DNA from: Rivularia sp. MS3
GTDB lineage: Bacteria; Cyanobacteriota; Cyanobacteriia; Cyanobacteriales; Nostocaceae
Reading direction: 5' to 3'
Assembly: GCA_019192545.1 (NCBI GenBank)
Contig: JAHCMI010000025.1
Location: forward strand, 1-64,000
Length of the DNA: 64,000 nucleotides
Under the pieces are notes generated by a model. That model saw nothing but the letters and a program-made list of their open reading frames with translations, searched no databases and was not told where the DNA came from. The position numbers and the translations under genes were made by a program. Of this stretch, positions 51,803 to 60,850 are shown one piece after another (positions within the stretch are counted from its first letter, which is position 1; each line of letters opens with the position of its first letter).

Positions 51803-53794
51803 TTAGGCAAACATCCGCTCAATCATATCGTGATAGCGTTCCATCACAACGTGTCGTCGGATTTTAAGAGTGCGTGTCATCATGCCATTTTCCATAGAAA
51901 ACGGTTCCAGAATCAGTAAAAATGGTCCGATACGGTCATCCAGTCGATATCCCGGACGATTCCGCACTTCCCGAGTCAACTCTTGCCGAAACAAATCCTG
52001 GATCATTTTACTCTCAAGGTTGATTTTTTGGCTGGTGGATGACGTAACATTGTCTTCTTTAACACATAATTCCACATTTTGCCCTTCTGCCCATTTTTCT
52101 AATGCTTCTACATTAGGAACGATGAAAGCACCAAGACTTTTTTTATCTTGTCCTACCAGCATGATTTGGTCGATATATGGGGACCTCAAGCAAGCGTCTT
52201 CGATGGGAAGCGGCTCAATGTTTTCTCCGTTGGTTAATACGATAGTGTCTTTTGCTCGTCCGGTTAAAACTATATCTTGACGGGGTGTTACCCAACCCAA
52301 ATCGCCGCTATCAAACCAGCCTTCGCTATCAATTGCTTTTTCGGTTGCTTCGGGGTTTTTATAGTAACCCTGCATGATTTGCGGTCCTTTGAGCAATACC
52401 AAACCCTTTTCTGTGGGCGCTAATTCTTTACGAGTTTCCAAATCGACAATTTTGACTTCCGTGCCCGGTATCCCCAATCCCGAAGAACCTCGCAAATTAC
52501 TCCAGTGACGGCGGGCATGAGTAACCGGAGAAGTTTCCGTTAAGCCGTAACCGACCAAGATTTCTATACCAATAATCTCGTAGAAATCATCTATATGCTT
52601 GGCTAAGGCACCACCACCACAAATAAACTGTTTGATTCTTCCTCCCGTCGCTTCCCTTACCTTGCTGTAAACAATTTTTCCAGCTAAGGCATGTAGGGGT
52701 GAAAGGGCTTTTTCTTGAACGCTAGCCGCAATTCGTTCTCCCGTGGAGGGATTAACATTTTCCAAATCGAGGCTTTGAGCAATTCGTCGTGCTTGAATAT
52801 ACTTGCTACTAATAGCTAAAAACCGATTAACTAAATTTTGCTTGGAAGGTGGCTGCTCGCGAAACTGTTTTTGTACTCCTTCGTAAACTGATTCTAAGAT
52901 ACGCGGTACCGCAATCATGTAGTGGGGTTTGTACTTTTTCAAATCATTTTTGATCGAGCGTAAATTTGTATAAACTTGGGTACAGCCTTGAGAAAGCAGA
53001 AAATACTCGCCGGTGCGTTCTAGTACGTGCCAGGTAGGCAGAATACTCAAAACAACATCTCCCGGTTCCGGTTGAACTATTGAGCGTAAATTTCTGATTT
53101 GATGCAGTAAATTTTCATGACTTAACATTACTCCCTTGGGTCTACCCGAAGTTCCAGAGGTATAAAGTAAAGTTGCTAAAGAATCGCGGCTTCGCTTAAC
53201 TGGTTCCAAATTATGTTTTGCACCAATCTCCATTAACTGCCCGAAATTAAACACTTTAATTACTTCTTCACTTGGTGCTGATTCTTCGGTTAACAAAACG
53301 ACTAATTGAATTGGTAAATCATCCAAACGAGGGCGTAATTTCTCAAAAGTTGCTAAATCTTGCACTACCAATAGCCTACTATCGCTATTAGCCAGAATAT
53401 ACGCCAACTCATCGACATCAGCTTGAGAACTACGTACTGCATTTACAGCCCCAGCAGTCATAATACCTTGGTCGGCAATAAACCAGCGAGGACTATTATC
53501 GGCAATTAGCGAAATCCGTGAAATCCCAGCTTCTGGCTTGACTCCCAAAGCCTGTAAACCAGCAGCAAACTGTTGAATTTTATTGAAAAGTTCTCTATAA
53601 GTAAATATTTCCTGCTTAGGTTTAGCATGGGGATTATGCAGGGCAGTTATATCGCCGAATTGACTGGCTGCGATTGACCAAATTTCAGGTAAACACTCCA
53701 CACTTGAGTAATCCACCACGCTTTTTAAATTTAAGCTATCTTTTTCAGAAAGCTTAGGAAATAGATTTTTTGTACTCTTAGTTTTAGAAATCAT
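51803..53794 (-). CDS. Long-chain fatty acid CoA ligase / acyl-ACP synthetase
   Basis: The 663-residue protein is an ANL-superfamily AMP-forming enzyme: P-loop LATLLYTSGTSGRPKGVMLSHEN (about residues 207-229), VGYGLTETSPV (about 417-427), GWFDSGDLGWV and GRAKDTIVLTNGENIEPLPIED, with the C-terminal catalytic Lys region NRPGYRLDDRIGPF. In cyanobacteria the single such enzyme (AAS type) activates free fatty acids and recycles membrane-derived acyl chains, and it may use ACP. The length fits. It is first in a unit with ylqD. Confidence 0.9.
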   Translation of the reverse strand: MISKTKSTKNLFPKLSEKDSLNLKSVVDYSSVECLPEIWSIAASQFGDITALHNPHAKPKQEIFTYRELFNKIQQFAAGLQALGVKPEAGISRISLIADNSPRWFIADQGIMTAGAVNAVRSSQADVDELAYILANSDSRLLVVQDLATFEKLRPRLDDLPIQLVVLLTEESAPSEEVIKVFNFGQLMEIGAKHNLEPVKRSRDSLATLLYTSGTSGRPKGVMLSHENLLHQIRNLRSIVQPEPGDVVLSILPTWHVLERTGEYFLLSQGCTQVYTNLRSIKNDLKKYKPHYMIAVPRILESVYEGVQKQFREQPPSKQNLVNRFLAISSKYIQARRIAQSLDLENVNPSTGERIAASVQEKALSPLHALAGKIVYSKVREATGGRIKQFICGGGALAKHIDDFYEIIGIEILVGYGLTETSPVTHARRHWSNLRGSSGLGIPGTEVKIVDLETRKELAPTEKGLVLLKGPQIMQGYYKNPEATEKAIDSEGWFDSGDLGWVTPRQDIVLTGRAKDTIVLTNGENIEPLPIEDACLRSPYIDQIMLVGQDKKSLGAFIVPNVEALEKWAEGQNVELCVKEDNVTSSTSQKINLESKMIQDLFRQELTREVRNRPGYRLDDRIGPFLLILEPFSMENGMMTRTLKIRRHVVMERYHDMIERMFA

Positions 53795-54310
53795 ATGCTG
53801 GCTTTATAGTCAATAATATGTATATGAAAGTATATTGCTTCATTTGGTACAAATAGACAACTATTACAGATACAAATGCTTCTATCCTAAGTCAGATTAT
53901 TTTAGTAAATTAATGTTAAAATATATCTAGAAAAATTTATTTTTATAAACCTAGTTGCATCAAATATATTTATAGATACAGCAGGCAGATGACATCGAGA
54001 TTCGCGAAACAAGCAAGCTGCAATAAAGATAATAAAGTCTCTTCAATACAGCATTTTAAATGAAAAACAATTATTAAGCGGTGCTTGAGGCAATAATTAC
54101 CAATTTTTATTATTGAATAAATTTTAGCAAAATAAAAATTTTATTATTGCAATTTCTTTACGATATATGGTTCTCAAATGTCAAATCTTATATAAAAATT
54201 AAAATTTAGCTATATAAGCCAGAAGAAATTTAAAAGCCAGTACTGATTCAATTCTAAAGATTTTGTTCCACAATAGAATATAAACTTTTTCAGAAAATGG
54301 AGAGTTCAAG
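53795..54310. other. AT-rich spacer with no large gene
   Basis: It lies between the divergent acyl synthetase gene and the 48-residue peptide gene. It is very AT-rich; no repeat family or RNA gene was recognised. Confidence 0.35.
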
Positions 54311-54457
54311 ATGAGTATAGCTGATGGTTTTTTATTAACTCTTGTCAGTACTGTTATCTGCATCGTGTTTCCCAAAATCATATCTTCCGTTTTCGCAGTT
54401 AAAAGCAAGTCAAACACCCAGGCTGTAGCTACGATTCCTGTAAAACAGGCAGACTAA
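54311..54457 (+). CDS. Small single-TM membrane peptide (48 residues)
   Basis: ATG 54311 follows GGAG at a spacing of 8-9 bases. The product MSIADGFLLTLVSTVICIVF is continued by PKIISSVFAVKSKSNTQAVA and TIPVKQAD. It has one membrane helix (about residues 5-28) and a short basic tail, like the small subunits that decorate photosynthetic and respiratory complexes. I cannot match it to a named subunit. The strong ribosome site and clean helix support a real gene, and the opposite-strand ORF here looks like its shadow. Confidence 0.6.
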   Translation: MSIADGFLLTLVSTVICIVFPKIISSVFAVKSKSNTQAVATIPVKQAD

Positions 54458-54573
54458 AATTATTCAAGTATTTTTTCAGCAAGACTGTACATATTCACTT
54501 CAGGAGCATACTTAATTACTAACCTCGTGAATAGAGGTTTTATTGCATTTTAGAACAATGCACAAGACTTAAT

Positions 54574-54602
54574 AAACCCGGTTTTTCCTAAAAACCGGGT
54601 TT
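54574..54602. repeat. Perfect hairpin (AAACCCGGTTTTT)
   Basis: AAACCCGGTTTTT and AAAAACCGGGTTT pair over 13 bp with a 3-base loop. It belongs to the same family as 45991-46056 and lies after the small peptide gene, where it may terminate transcription. Confidence 0.7.
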
Positions 54603-54712
54603 CTCAACGTTATAAACTATAAATTGCGATTCATCAGTAAAATAAGCTCAAAATAGTTAATCAAAAACAGATTAACCTTTAACCTCTAACCTTTAACCTA
54701 TAACCTAAAATA

Positions 54713-56104
54713 ATGGTAACAGCAGCAGTAAATCCTTTTCTTGAAGGTAATTATGCTCCGGTGCGTGAAGAAATCACCGCTGATAATTTAAAAATAATTG
54801 GAGAATTGCCCCCCGATTTATCGGGGATGTTTGTCAGAAATGGCCCTAATCCTCAATGGCAACCCAAAGGGCAGTATCACTGGTTTGATGGCGACGGGAT
54901 GCTGCACGGTGTCAGAATTTCTAACGGTAAAGCCAGTTATCGCAACCGTTACGTGCGAACAAAAGGATGGCAAATTGAACATCAAGAAGGTAAAGCCATT
55001 TGGAGTGGTTTGTTAGAGCCTCCGCAGATGGATAATCCCCACGGAGCGTATAAAAACGTTGCTAATACAGCCCTTGTTTGGCACGCAGGAAAATTTTTAG
55101 CGCTTTGGGAAGGAGGTGCCCCTCATTCTATAAAGCTTCCAGAATTAGATACTTTTGGCGAATATAATTACAACGGTAAATTGCAATCTGCCTTTACCGC
55201 ACATCCTAAAGTAGATGCATTAACCGGTGAAATGATGTTTTTCGGTTATTCATTCGCTCCGCCATTCTTGCATTACAGTATAGTTTCAGCAGAAGGCGAA
55301 CTTTTGAAAACCGTACCCATCGAATTGCCGATGGGGGTAATGATGCACGATTTTGCTATTACGTCAAACTATACGATATTCATGGATTTGCCATTGACAT
55401 TCAATCCCATACGAATGCAAAAAGGCGAACCCGCTATGATGTTTGAGAAAGATAGAGCCAGTCGTTTTGGAATAGTTCCCCGTCATGGCGATAATAGTAA
55501 TATCCGGTGGTTTGAAGCTCCTGCTTGTTTCGTATGGCATACTTTGAATGCTTACGAAGAAGGAGATGAAGTAGTACTTGTTGCTTGTCGGATGAATTCG
55601 ACAAATGTTCTTGCAACTAATAGCGAGCAGCGCGATGCACAAGGAGATATTCCATTGCTTCATAGTTGGCGATTTAATATGAAAGACGGTAGCGTGCGCG
55701 AAGAAAGACTAGATGATGCACCAACAGAATTTCCCCGCGTTAACGACAGCTTTTTAGGGCAACCAACCCGCTACGGTTACGCTGGAAAAATGGGACAAGG
55801 TTCGATGCCTAGTTTTGAAGGTGTAATTAAATATGATTTGCATAGCGGTAAATCCCAAACTCATGAATTTGGCAAAGGGCGTTATGGTGGCGAAGCAGTA
55901 TTTGCACCTCGCGGCAGCAAAGAAGATGAAGGTTGGGTAATTACTTTCGTGTATGACTCTAACGAGGATACATCTGAATTAGTAATTGTAGACGCTCAAG
56001 ATATGACATCCCAACCAGTAGCGCGGGTATTAATCCCGCAGCGAGTGCCCTATGGTTTCCACGGTGACTGGGTGAGCGAAGAGAAATTGCAGAACTTGCA
56101 GTGA
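54713..56104 (+). CDS. Carotenoid oxygenase (RPE65/CCD family)
   Basis: This non-haem iron enzyme cleaves carotenoids or apocarotenoids. The 463-residue protein has the family start (LSGMFVRNGPNPQWQPKGQYHWFDGDGMLHGVRI). Four iron-binding His are visible, in FTAHPKVDALTGEMMFFGY, MMHDFAITSNYTIF, FVWHTLNAYEEGDEVV and PYGFHGDWV near the C-terminus, and a second-shell Glu in SFEGVIKYD. Length is close to apocarotenoid-15,15'-oxygenase. AACCTTT heptamers (54673-54708) run up to the start codon. Substrate choice, retinal-forming or other, cannot be read from sequence. Confidence 0.92.
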   Translation: MVTAAVNPFLEGNYAPVREEITADNLKIIGELPPDLSGMFVRNGPNPQWQPKGQYHWFDGDGMLHGVRISNGKASYRNRYVRTKGWQIEHQEGKAIWSGLLEPPQMDNPHGAYKNVANTALVWHAGKFLALWEGGAPHSIKLPELDTFGEYNYNGKLQSAFTAHPKVDALTGEMMFFGYSFAPPFLHYSIVSAEGELLKTVPIELPMGVMMHDFAITSNYTIFMDLPLTFNPIRMQKGEPAMMFEKDRASRFGIVPRHGDNSNIRWFEAPACFVWHTLNAYEEGDEVVLVACRMNSTNVLATNSEQRDAQGDIPLLHSWRFNMKDGSVREERLDDAPTEFPRVNDSFLGQPTRYGYAGKMGQGSMPSFEGVIKYDLHSGKSQTHEFGKGRYGGEAVFAPRGSKEDEGWVITFVYDSNEDTSELVIVDAQDMTSQPVARVLIPQRVPYGFHGDWVSEEKLQNLQ

Positions 56105-56114
56105 TATTTAACGG

Positions 56115-56246
56115 CTAGTGGTTTGTCCTATTAATAATGACGGGTAAGGGCAGGGAGGGGGAGAGTGGGAGAGTGGGGGAATGGGGGAAGAAAATAATCA
56201 AACCCTCTTTTATAAACCCGTCAGAATTAATGAAATGGAGTATTAG
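56115..56246. repeat. MITE-like dispersed repeat, family A, copy 3
   Basis: The left end CTAGTGGTTTGTCCTATTA and the GGGTAAGGGCAGGGAGGGGG tract are identical to 47272-47403. The right end CAGAATTAATGAAATGGAGT is the inverted partner. Confidence 0.75.
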
Positions 56247-56380
56247 TGGTCTGTCCCATAAAAGATGGTAGGTTTATTCACACACCCGCCTAGGGTTGAA
56301 AACCCCAGTCTAAGCCGGTTAATTCGTATGAATACGACTAAGTAAATACCTGTTAAAACAAATAGGACAAACCATTAATA
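56241..56380. repeat. MITE-like dispersed repeat, family A, copy 4
   Basis: TATTAGTGGTCTGTCCCAT at the left and ATAGGACAAACCATTAATA at the right are inverted. The interior holds TAGGGTTGAAAACCCCAGTC in place of the G-rich tract, a segment also found near 39675. Confidence 0.65.
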
Positions 56381-56487
56381 ATTAATTTCATTAGTTTTAA
56401 CGGGTAAAACAAAAAGACTGAAAAAATTCTCCCCCACTCCCCCACTCCTTACCCTCACCCATCAAAATAAATGAAATGAACTACTAC
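56376..56487. repeat. MITE-like dispersed repeat, family A, copy 5
   Basis: TTTCATTAGTTTTAACGGGT and CACCCATCAAAATAAATGAA form the inverted ends, around TCCCCCACTCCCCCACTCC tandem units. Confidence 0.65.
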
Positions 56488-56670
56488 TTTGTTACATAAG
56501 TTTATAGGTTGAACTTAGATTTATTGAAAAGATTAGATGATAAGTTTTACTCGCGACAATTCGGATAAATAAAATATATTTTTTGTCGTGCAGTGCTTTA
56601 TTCATATAATTAACTGCTTATTTTCTTTGAATTTGCTGTATTTATTTTGGAATTAATGGAGAATCGAATT

Positions 56671-57720
56671 ATGACAGTTAATTTTGTACCGGGACAAAAT
56701 TCTATTGGAAATTTAGCACGAACGTTAACTGTTGCAGATTTTAACGGTGATGGAAATTCTGATATTGCTATAGTAAACGAGTCTTCTGATAACGTCTTAG
56801 TGTTATTAGGAGATGATAATAATTTTGCTGCTCCACAAAGTTTTGCTGTCGGAAATTCACCACGTTCGGTAACGGTAGGAGACTTCAATGGTGATGACAA
56901 ACTCGATCTGATTACAGCTAATTCTTTATCTAGCGATGTGTCAGTGCTGTTAGGAGATGGTAATGGTAATTTTGAACCAGCGCTGAATTTTGCTGTTGGC
57001 AATAATCCAGACTCGTTAATCGTAGGAGATTTTAACGGTGATGGAAATTCTGATATAGCTGCAATCAACTTAACTTCTAGTGATGTTTCAGTATTACTAA
57101 ATAGCCCTTCACCAAATAATCCTCCCATTGCGAATGACGACGAATTTACAACTTTAGAAAACGAAGCTTTTCAAGGAGGTAAGGTTTTTGTTAATAATGG
57201 TAGAGGCGTTGATAGCGACCCCGATAACGATACTTTGACAGTGATTGAAGTGAACGGTGAAGCGAATATAGGTAATCAAATCACTCTTGAATCCGGTGCG
57301 TTACTTACGCTTAACTCTAATGGTATTTTTGATTACAACCCCAACGAACAATTTGATTTCCTTAACGACGGGGAAACCACAACCGATAGTTTTGAATATA
57401 CTATCTCCGATGGTAAGGGTGGTACCGATAAAGGTATTGTAACTTTTACTATTGTGGGTACTCAAGAACAACCTGTAAGTCAAATTGAGGGTATAATTAG
57501 CGACGAAATTCTTAGCGATCGCGGTAATGCGATAGATAATAGCAGCAGTCTATCTGATTTGACTATTACTGGTTCTATAGACGATTTAACCGCTCAAGTT
57601 ACAGATATTGTTGGTGATAATTTAAACAATCTGGATTTTCTTAGATTTAACGATGGTTTACTTACGATAGATACTTCTTTACTCGCTTCAGAAATTTTAA
57701 ATCCGGCGAATTTTACCTGA
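56671..57720 (+). CDS. FG-GAP/VCBS-repeat plus cadherin-like domain protein
   Basis: The 349-residue protein has three FG-GAP/VCBS units (about 5-150: VADFNGDGNSDIAIVNESSDNVLVLLGD and two similar), each with a DxNxDGxxD calcium loop. A VCBS/cadherin-like domain follows (about 155-270: NPPIANDDEFTTLENEAFQGGKVFVN, DYNPNEQFDFLNDGETTTDSFEYTISDGKGGTDKGIVTFTIVG). The end, VGDNLNNLDFLRFNDGLLTIDTSLL, recurs in the next gene. It is a surface or secreted adhesin-like protein. ATG 56671 has GGAG 9-12 bases upstream; an earlier TTG at 56647 lacks such a site. There is no signal peptide, which suggests type I export. Confidence 0.85.
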   Translation: MTVNFVPGQNSIGNLARTLTVADFNGDGNSDIAIVNESSDNVLVLLGDDNNFAAPQSFAVGNSPRSVTVGDFNGDDKLDLITANSLSSDVSVLLGDGNGNFEPALNFAVGNNPDSLIVGDFNGDGNSDIAAINLTSSDVSVLLNSPSPNNPPIANDDEFTTLENEAFQGGKVFVNNGRGVDSDPDNDTLTVIEVNGEANIGNQITLESGALLTLNSNGIFDYNPNEQFDFLNDGETTTDSFEYTISDGKGGTDKGIVTFTIVGTQEQPVSQIEGIISDEILSDRGNAIDNSSSLSDLTITGSIDDLTAQVTDIVGDNLNNLDFLRFNDGLLTIDTSLLASEILNPANFT

Positions 57721-57739
57721 AAATCTGACTCAAATATAT

Positions 57740-57851
57740 GACTTACGCACAAGAGCCGGAAATTACTTCCGAGCCGCACACAAAAGTGAACGCGCTCATG
57801 CTTGGCTACATTACTTTCTGTGGCAATGACCAAGTATGGTTTGCGTAAGTC
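57740..57851. mobile_element. MITE-like element with GACTTACGCA termini
   Basis: GACTTACGCA at 57740-57749 and TGCGTAAGTC at 57842-57851 are perfect inverted ends of a 112-bp element with no ORF. It lies 19 bases after the FG-GAP gene stop. Confidence 0.65.
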
Positions 57852-58364
57852 TTATTTACATAAAAATTTATTTGTATAAAATTGATTCGCTATTCAAATT
57901 TTAGTAAAGATATTGCTAAAAATATAACTATGCTATTTTCTAATATAGCTTTATTTTTAAATTAACAATCTACCTATACTGGCTAAGCTTTGACCGTTTT
58001 ATATAATAAATATGTGTTTTTTATTTCACAAAAATAGTCAGCAATTGACGCATTAATTAATACTTTTAGATAATGAAATAAGTTTTATTTTTATACATTA
58101 TATTTTTAGATAAAAATATAATCACATAATATCCGTATAAATCAATTTTTTGATAAATTCTAGATGTAGAATAACTGTTGAATAAGCGCGTAATGAATGT
58201 AGACTATCGCGCTTAATCTTTGAGTAATATTTAAGACTATATCTGTCGATTTTGTAGAGATAGCCATAGCTTAATACGAGAGTATTTGAAGCTAAAAACA
58301 TGGGTAATTATCGGCAATTAGATAAGTCTAAAAAATATTTTTATAACATCAAAAGGGAACAGTT
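57852..58364. other. AT-rich spacer with no gene recognised
   Basis: About 510 very AT-rich bases upstream of the ELWxxDGT-repeat gene. It presumably holds that gene's promoter; nothing else was recognised. Confidence 0.35.
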
Positions 58365-60509
58365 ATGACTAGCAATCAAAAATTCAACCCAGAATTAGTT
58401 AAAGATATTAATCCAGGTAACGCTGATTCCTTCCCTATAGAACTTACTGTTTTTGATGGAAAACTGTTTTTTCAAGCTAATAATGGTATCGACGGAGGGG
58501 AACTATGGGTAAGTGATGGTACCGAAAATGGTACTCAATTGCTAAAAGATATTAACCCTGGCCCTAACGAGTCTAACCCGTTAAATTTTATAGCCTCGAA
58601 AAATTTGCTATTTTTCCGAGCTTCAGATAGTAACGGGGGCGCTCAAATATGGGTGAGTAATGGTACAGAAGATGGTACTCGATTAGTTAAGAATATTAAC
58701 CCTAACCTACAATCTTTCTCCCTCAACAATTTCACTATCTTCAACGAAAAGTTATATTTTACTGCTATCACCCCAGAAAATGGAAATGAGTTGTGGGTAA
58801 GCGATGGTACGGAAGATGGTACTAAATTATTGAAAGATATTAATCCGGGTAGTGAGGATTCTAATCCCGGAGATTTGACTATCTTCGATAAAAAACTGTT
58901 TTTTCGAGCTACGGATGCTAGCAATGGAAGTGAACCTTGGGTGAGTGATGGTACGGAAGATGGTACTAAATTGTTGAAAGATATTAATCCACTTAGCAGT
59001 AATTCTTCCCCTAGAAATTTTATCGAGCTTAACGGCAAACTGTATTTTGGTGTCAATAATTCTCAACTATGGGTAACTGACGGTACGGAGCATGGGACTC
59101 AATTAGTTAAAGATGATATTAATCGAAGTCCCCGCACGGCAGATTTTCCCCAAAATATAACCGTTTTTGATAATAAGCTATTTTTTATTGCCGATGATGG
59201 TAGCACCGGACCTGAAATATGGGTAAGCGATGGTACAGAAAATGGTACTCAATTACTAAAAGACATAACCCCAGGATTTGATGTAACTTCCCCATCGAAT
59301 TTGACAGTTTTTAACGACAAGCTGTTTTTTACTGCTTTTACTGGAGGTGAAAGTAGCGAACTTTGGGTGAGTGATGGTACTTCAGAAGGCACGCAGTTGT
59401 TTACAGATATCAACCCAGGTATGAGTAGTTCATCCCCTAGGGATTTAACGGTTGTTGATAATAAATTGTTTTTTACTGCTGATAACGGTAGCAATGGAAG
59501 AGAGTTGTGGGTAAGTGACGGTACCCAAGAAGGTACTCGATTAGCTGTTGATCTTAATCCTAATGGGGATTCTTTCCCAGAAAATCTTCAAGTATTTGAT
59601 GGCAAGCTATTTTTTTCAGCAGATGATGGAACTAATGGAAAGGAACTCTGGAAGCTGGATTTAGATAATACTAATCCAGTCAACAAAATCGAAGGCACGC
59701 GAGAAGACGACGATATTCAAGGTACTTCCGGCAACGATAAAATTTTCGGTAAAAACGGTAACGACACTATCGAAGGCGGTAGAGGTAGCGATATTATTCG
59801 CGGTAACGCGGGTGATGATGTTTTAGCAGCAGACAGAATTAACCGTTTTGATGATTTCCACGGTGAAAACAGCGAGCTTCGGGGAGATAACGGTAACGAT
59901 ACTATCTATGGTGGTAGTAAAGATGAATTAATTGGTGGCGGAAACGATAATGATTTATTGTTCGGTAAAGGCGGCAACGATTTAGTTCGCGGTGCTAGCG
60001 GTGACGATATTCTCAACGGCGGTTTGGGTAATGATACTTTACGCGGGCAAAATGGTATTGATGCTGCCGATTATTCCGATTTAAGCTTCGACGGCGTATT
60101 TGGAAATATTGCTGGTTTAGATATAAATCTTTCTCAAAACAGCGCCAAACATTCTTCTAATAACAACGCTCTTAGCTGGGAAGACACTTTAACCACAATT
60201 GAAAACGCTACTGGTACAATTCGCAACGATCGCTTTATCGGCAATCAAGACGATAATGTTTTTGATGGCAAAGGAGAAGTTAATCGAAGCGATCGCCAAA
60301 CTACTTTTACCGATGGAAATGGCGATCGCTATCAAGTAATTGCGGATGTAGTTGAGTACAGCGGTAATCAATCTGATTTTATTATTCTGGGTTCTACCGA
60401 TAACTTTACTGTTCAAGCTTCGGATATCGGTACCGATACTTTAATTGATATCGAATTCCTCAAGTTTGATGATGGTTTAGTTACTGTAGAGGATTCTTTA
60501 TTTGTTTGA
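58365..60509 (+). CDS. ELWxxDGT-repeat and RTX calcium-binding protein
   Basis: The 714-residue protein has about nine repeats of roughly 48 residues in its first 425 residues, each centred on GxELWVSDGTxxGTxLLKDINPG and FDxKLFFxAxDG, a beta-propeller-like family. RTX nonapeptides follow (about 445-570: GTSGNDKIFGKNGNDTIEGGRGSDIIRGNAGDD). The C-terminal region reads VEYSGNQSDFIILGSTDNFTVQASDIGTDTLIDIEFLKFDDGLVTVEDSLFV. That end resembles the end of the FG-GAP protein upstream, so the two share an export or sorting module. AGGGA lies 8 bases before ATG 58365. The stop codon overlaps a small inverted-repeat element. Confidence 0.88.
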   Translation: MTSNQKFNPELVKDINPGNADSFPIELTVFDGKLFFQANNGIDGGELWVSDGTENGTQLLKDINPGPNESNPLNFIASKNLLFFRASDSNGGAQIWVSNGTEDGTRLVKNINPNLQSFSLNNFTIFNEKLYFTAITPENGNELWVSDGTEDGTKLLKDINPGSEDSNPGDLTIFDKKLFFRATDASNGSEPWVSDGTEDGTKLLKDINPLSSNSSPRNFIELNGKLYFGVNNSQLWVTDGTEHGTQLVKDDINRSPRTADFPQNITVFDNKLFFIADDGSTGPEIWVSDGTENGTQLLKDITPGFDVTSPSNLTVFNDKLFFTAFTGGESSELWVSDGTSEGTQLFTDINPGMSSSSPRDLTVVDNKLFFTADNGSNGRELWVSDGTQEGTRLAVDLNPNGDSFPENLQVFDGKLFFSADDGTNGKELWKLDLDNTNPVNKIEGTREDDDIQGTSGNDKIFGKNGNDTIEGGRGSDIIRGNAGDDVLAADRINRFDDFHGENSELRGDNGNDTIYGGSKDELIGGGNDNDLLFGKGGNDLVRGASGDDILNGGLGNDTLRGQNGIDAADYSDLSFDGVFGNIAGLDINLSQNSAKHSSNNNALSWEDTLTTIENATGTIRNDRFIGNQDDNVFDGKGEVNRSDRQTTFTDGNGDRYQVIADVVEYSGNQSDFIILGSTDNFTVQASDIGTDTLIDIEFLKFDDGLVTVEDSLFV

Positions 60510-60621
60510 GGACTTAGGCAATTATAAATTATCTTCGCCACCGAAATGCAGTGTAGAGAAGCATTCACTTGCAGGGTGCGGATCATCTCTGAGGGGATTA
60601 GCTTACCTTTGCCTAAGTCCT
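60509..60621. mobile_element. MITE-like element with AGGACTTAGGCA termini
   Basis: AGGACTTAGGCA at 60509-60520 and TGCCTAAGTCCT at 60610-60621 are perfect 12-bp inverted ends. The size (113 bp) and ends are close to the element at 57740-57851. The first base is the last base of the upstream gene's TGA stop. Confidence 0.65.
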
Positions 60622-60850
60622 ATGTTAAATTCGGTAAAATACATTCTTATGGTACAAAGAGAACAACAAGCCCGGAGATGTTCTTCCCCATTAACCGCAC
60701 CCTTGGGGTGAACACCTTAAGGTGCAGTTAACAGGGCATCCTGCCCGTTTCCGATATAGCTGCCAAACATAAAATATGCTGTATCAAACTATAGGCGTAG
60801 GGCATCGCTACGTCTGTAGACAATATCAGCCAAGGAATTTTCTTCATTCC
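60622..60850. other. Repeat-rich spacer between converging genes
   Basis: It contains ACCGCACCCTTGGGGTGAAC and ACACCTTAAGGTGCAG palindromes and AGGGCATCCTGCCCG, all typical of short cyanobacterial repeats. No gene is credible. Confidence 0.45.

Larger units (their letters stand above)
56105..56670. other. Spacer with three family A repeat elements
   Basis: Three MITE-like copies lie in series, at 56115-56246, 56241-56380 and 56376-56487. The remaining 180 bases are AT-rich and should hold the promoter of the FG-GAP gene. Confidence 0.65.

Noticed and set aside
58643-59494. Minus-strand frames across the ELWxxDGT gene
   Set aside because: Antisense shadows of a 48-residue repeat, all with the same period.
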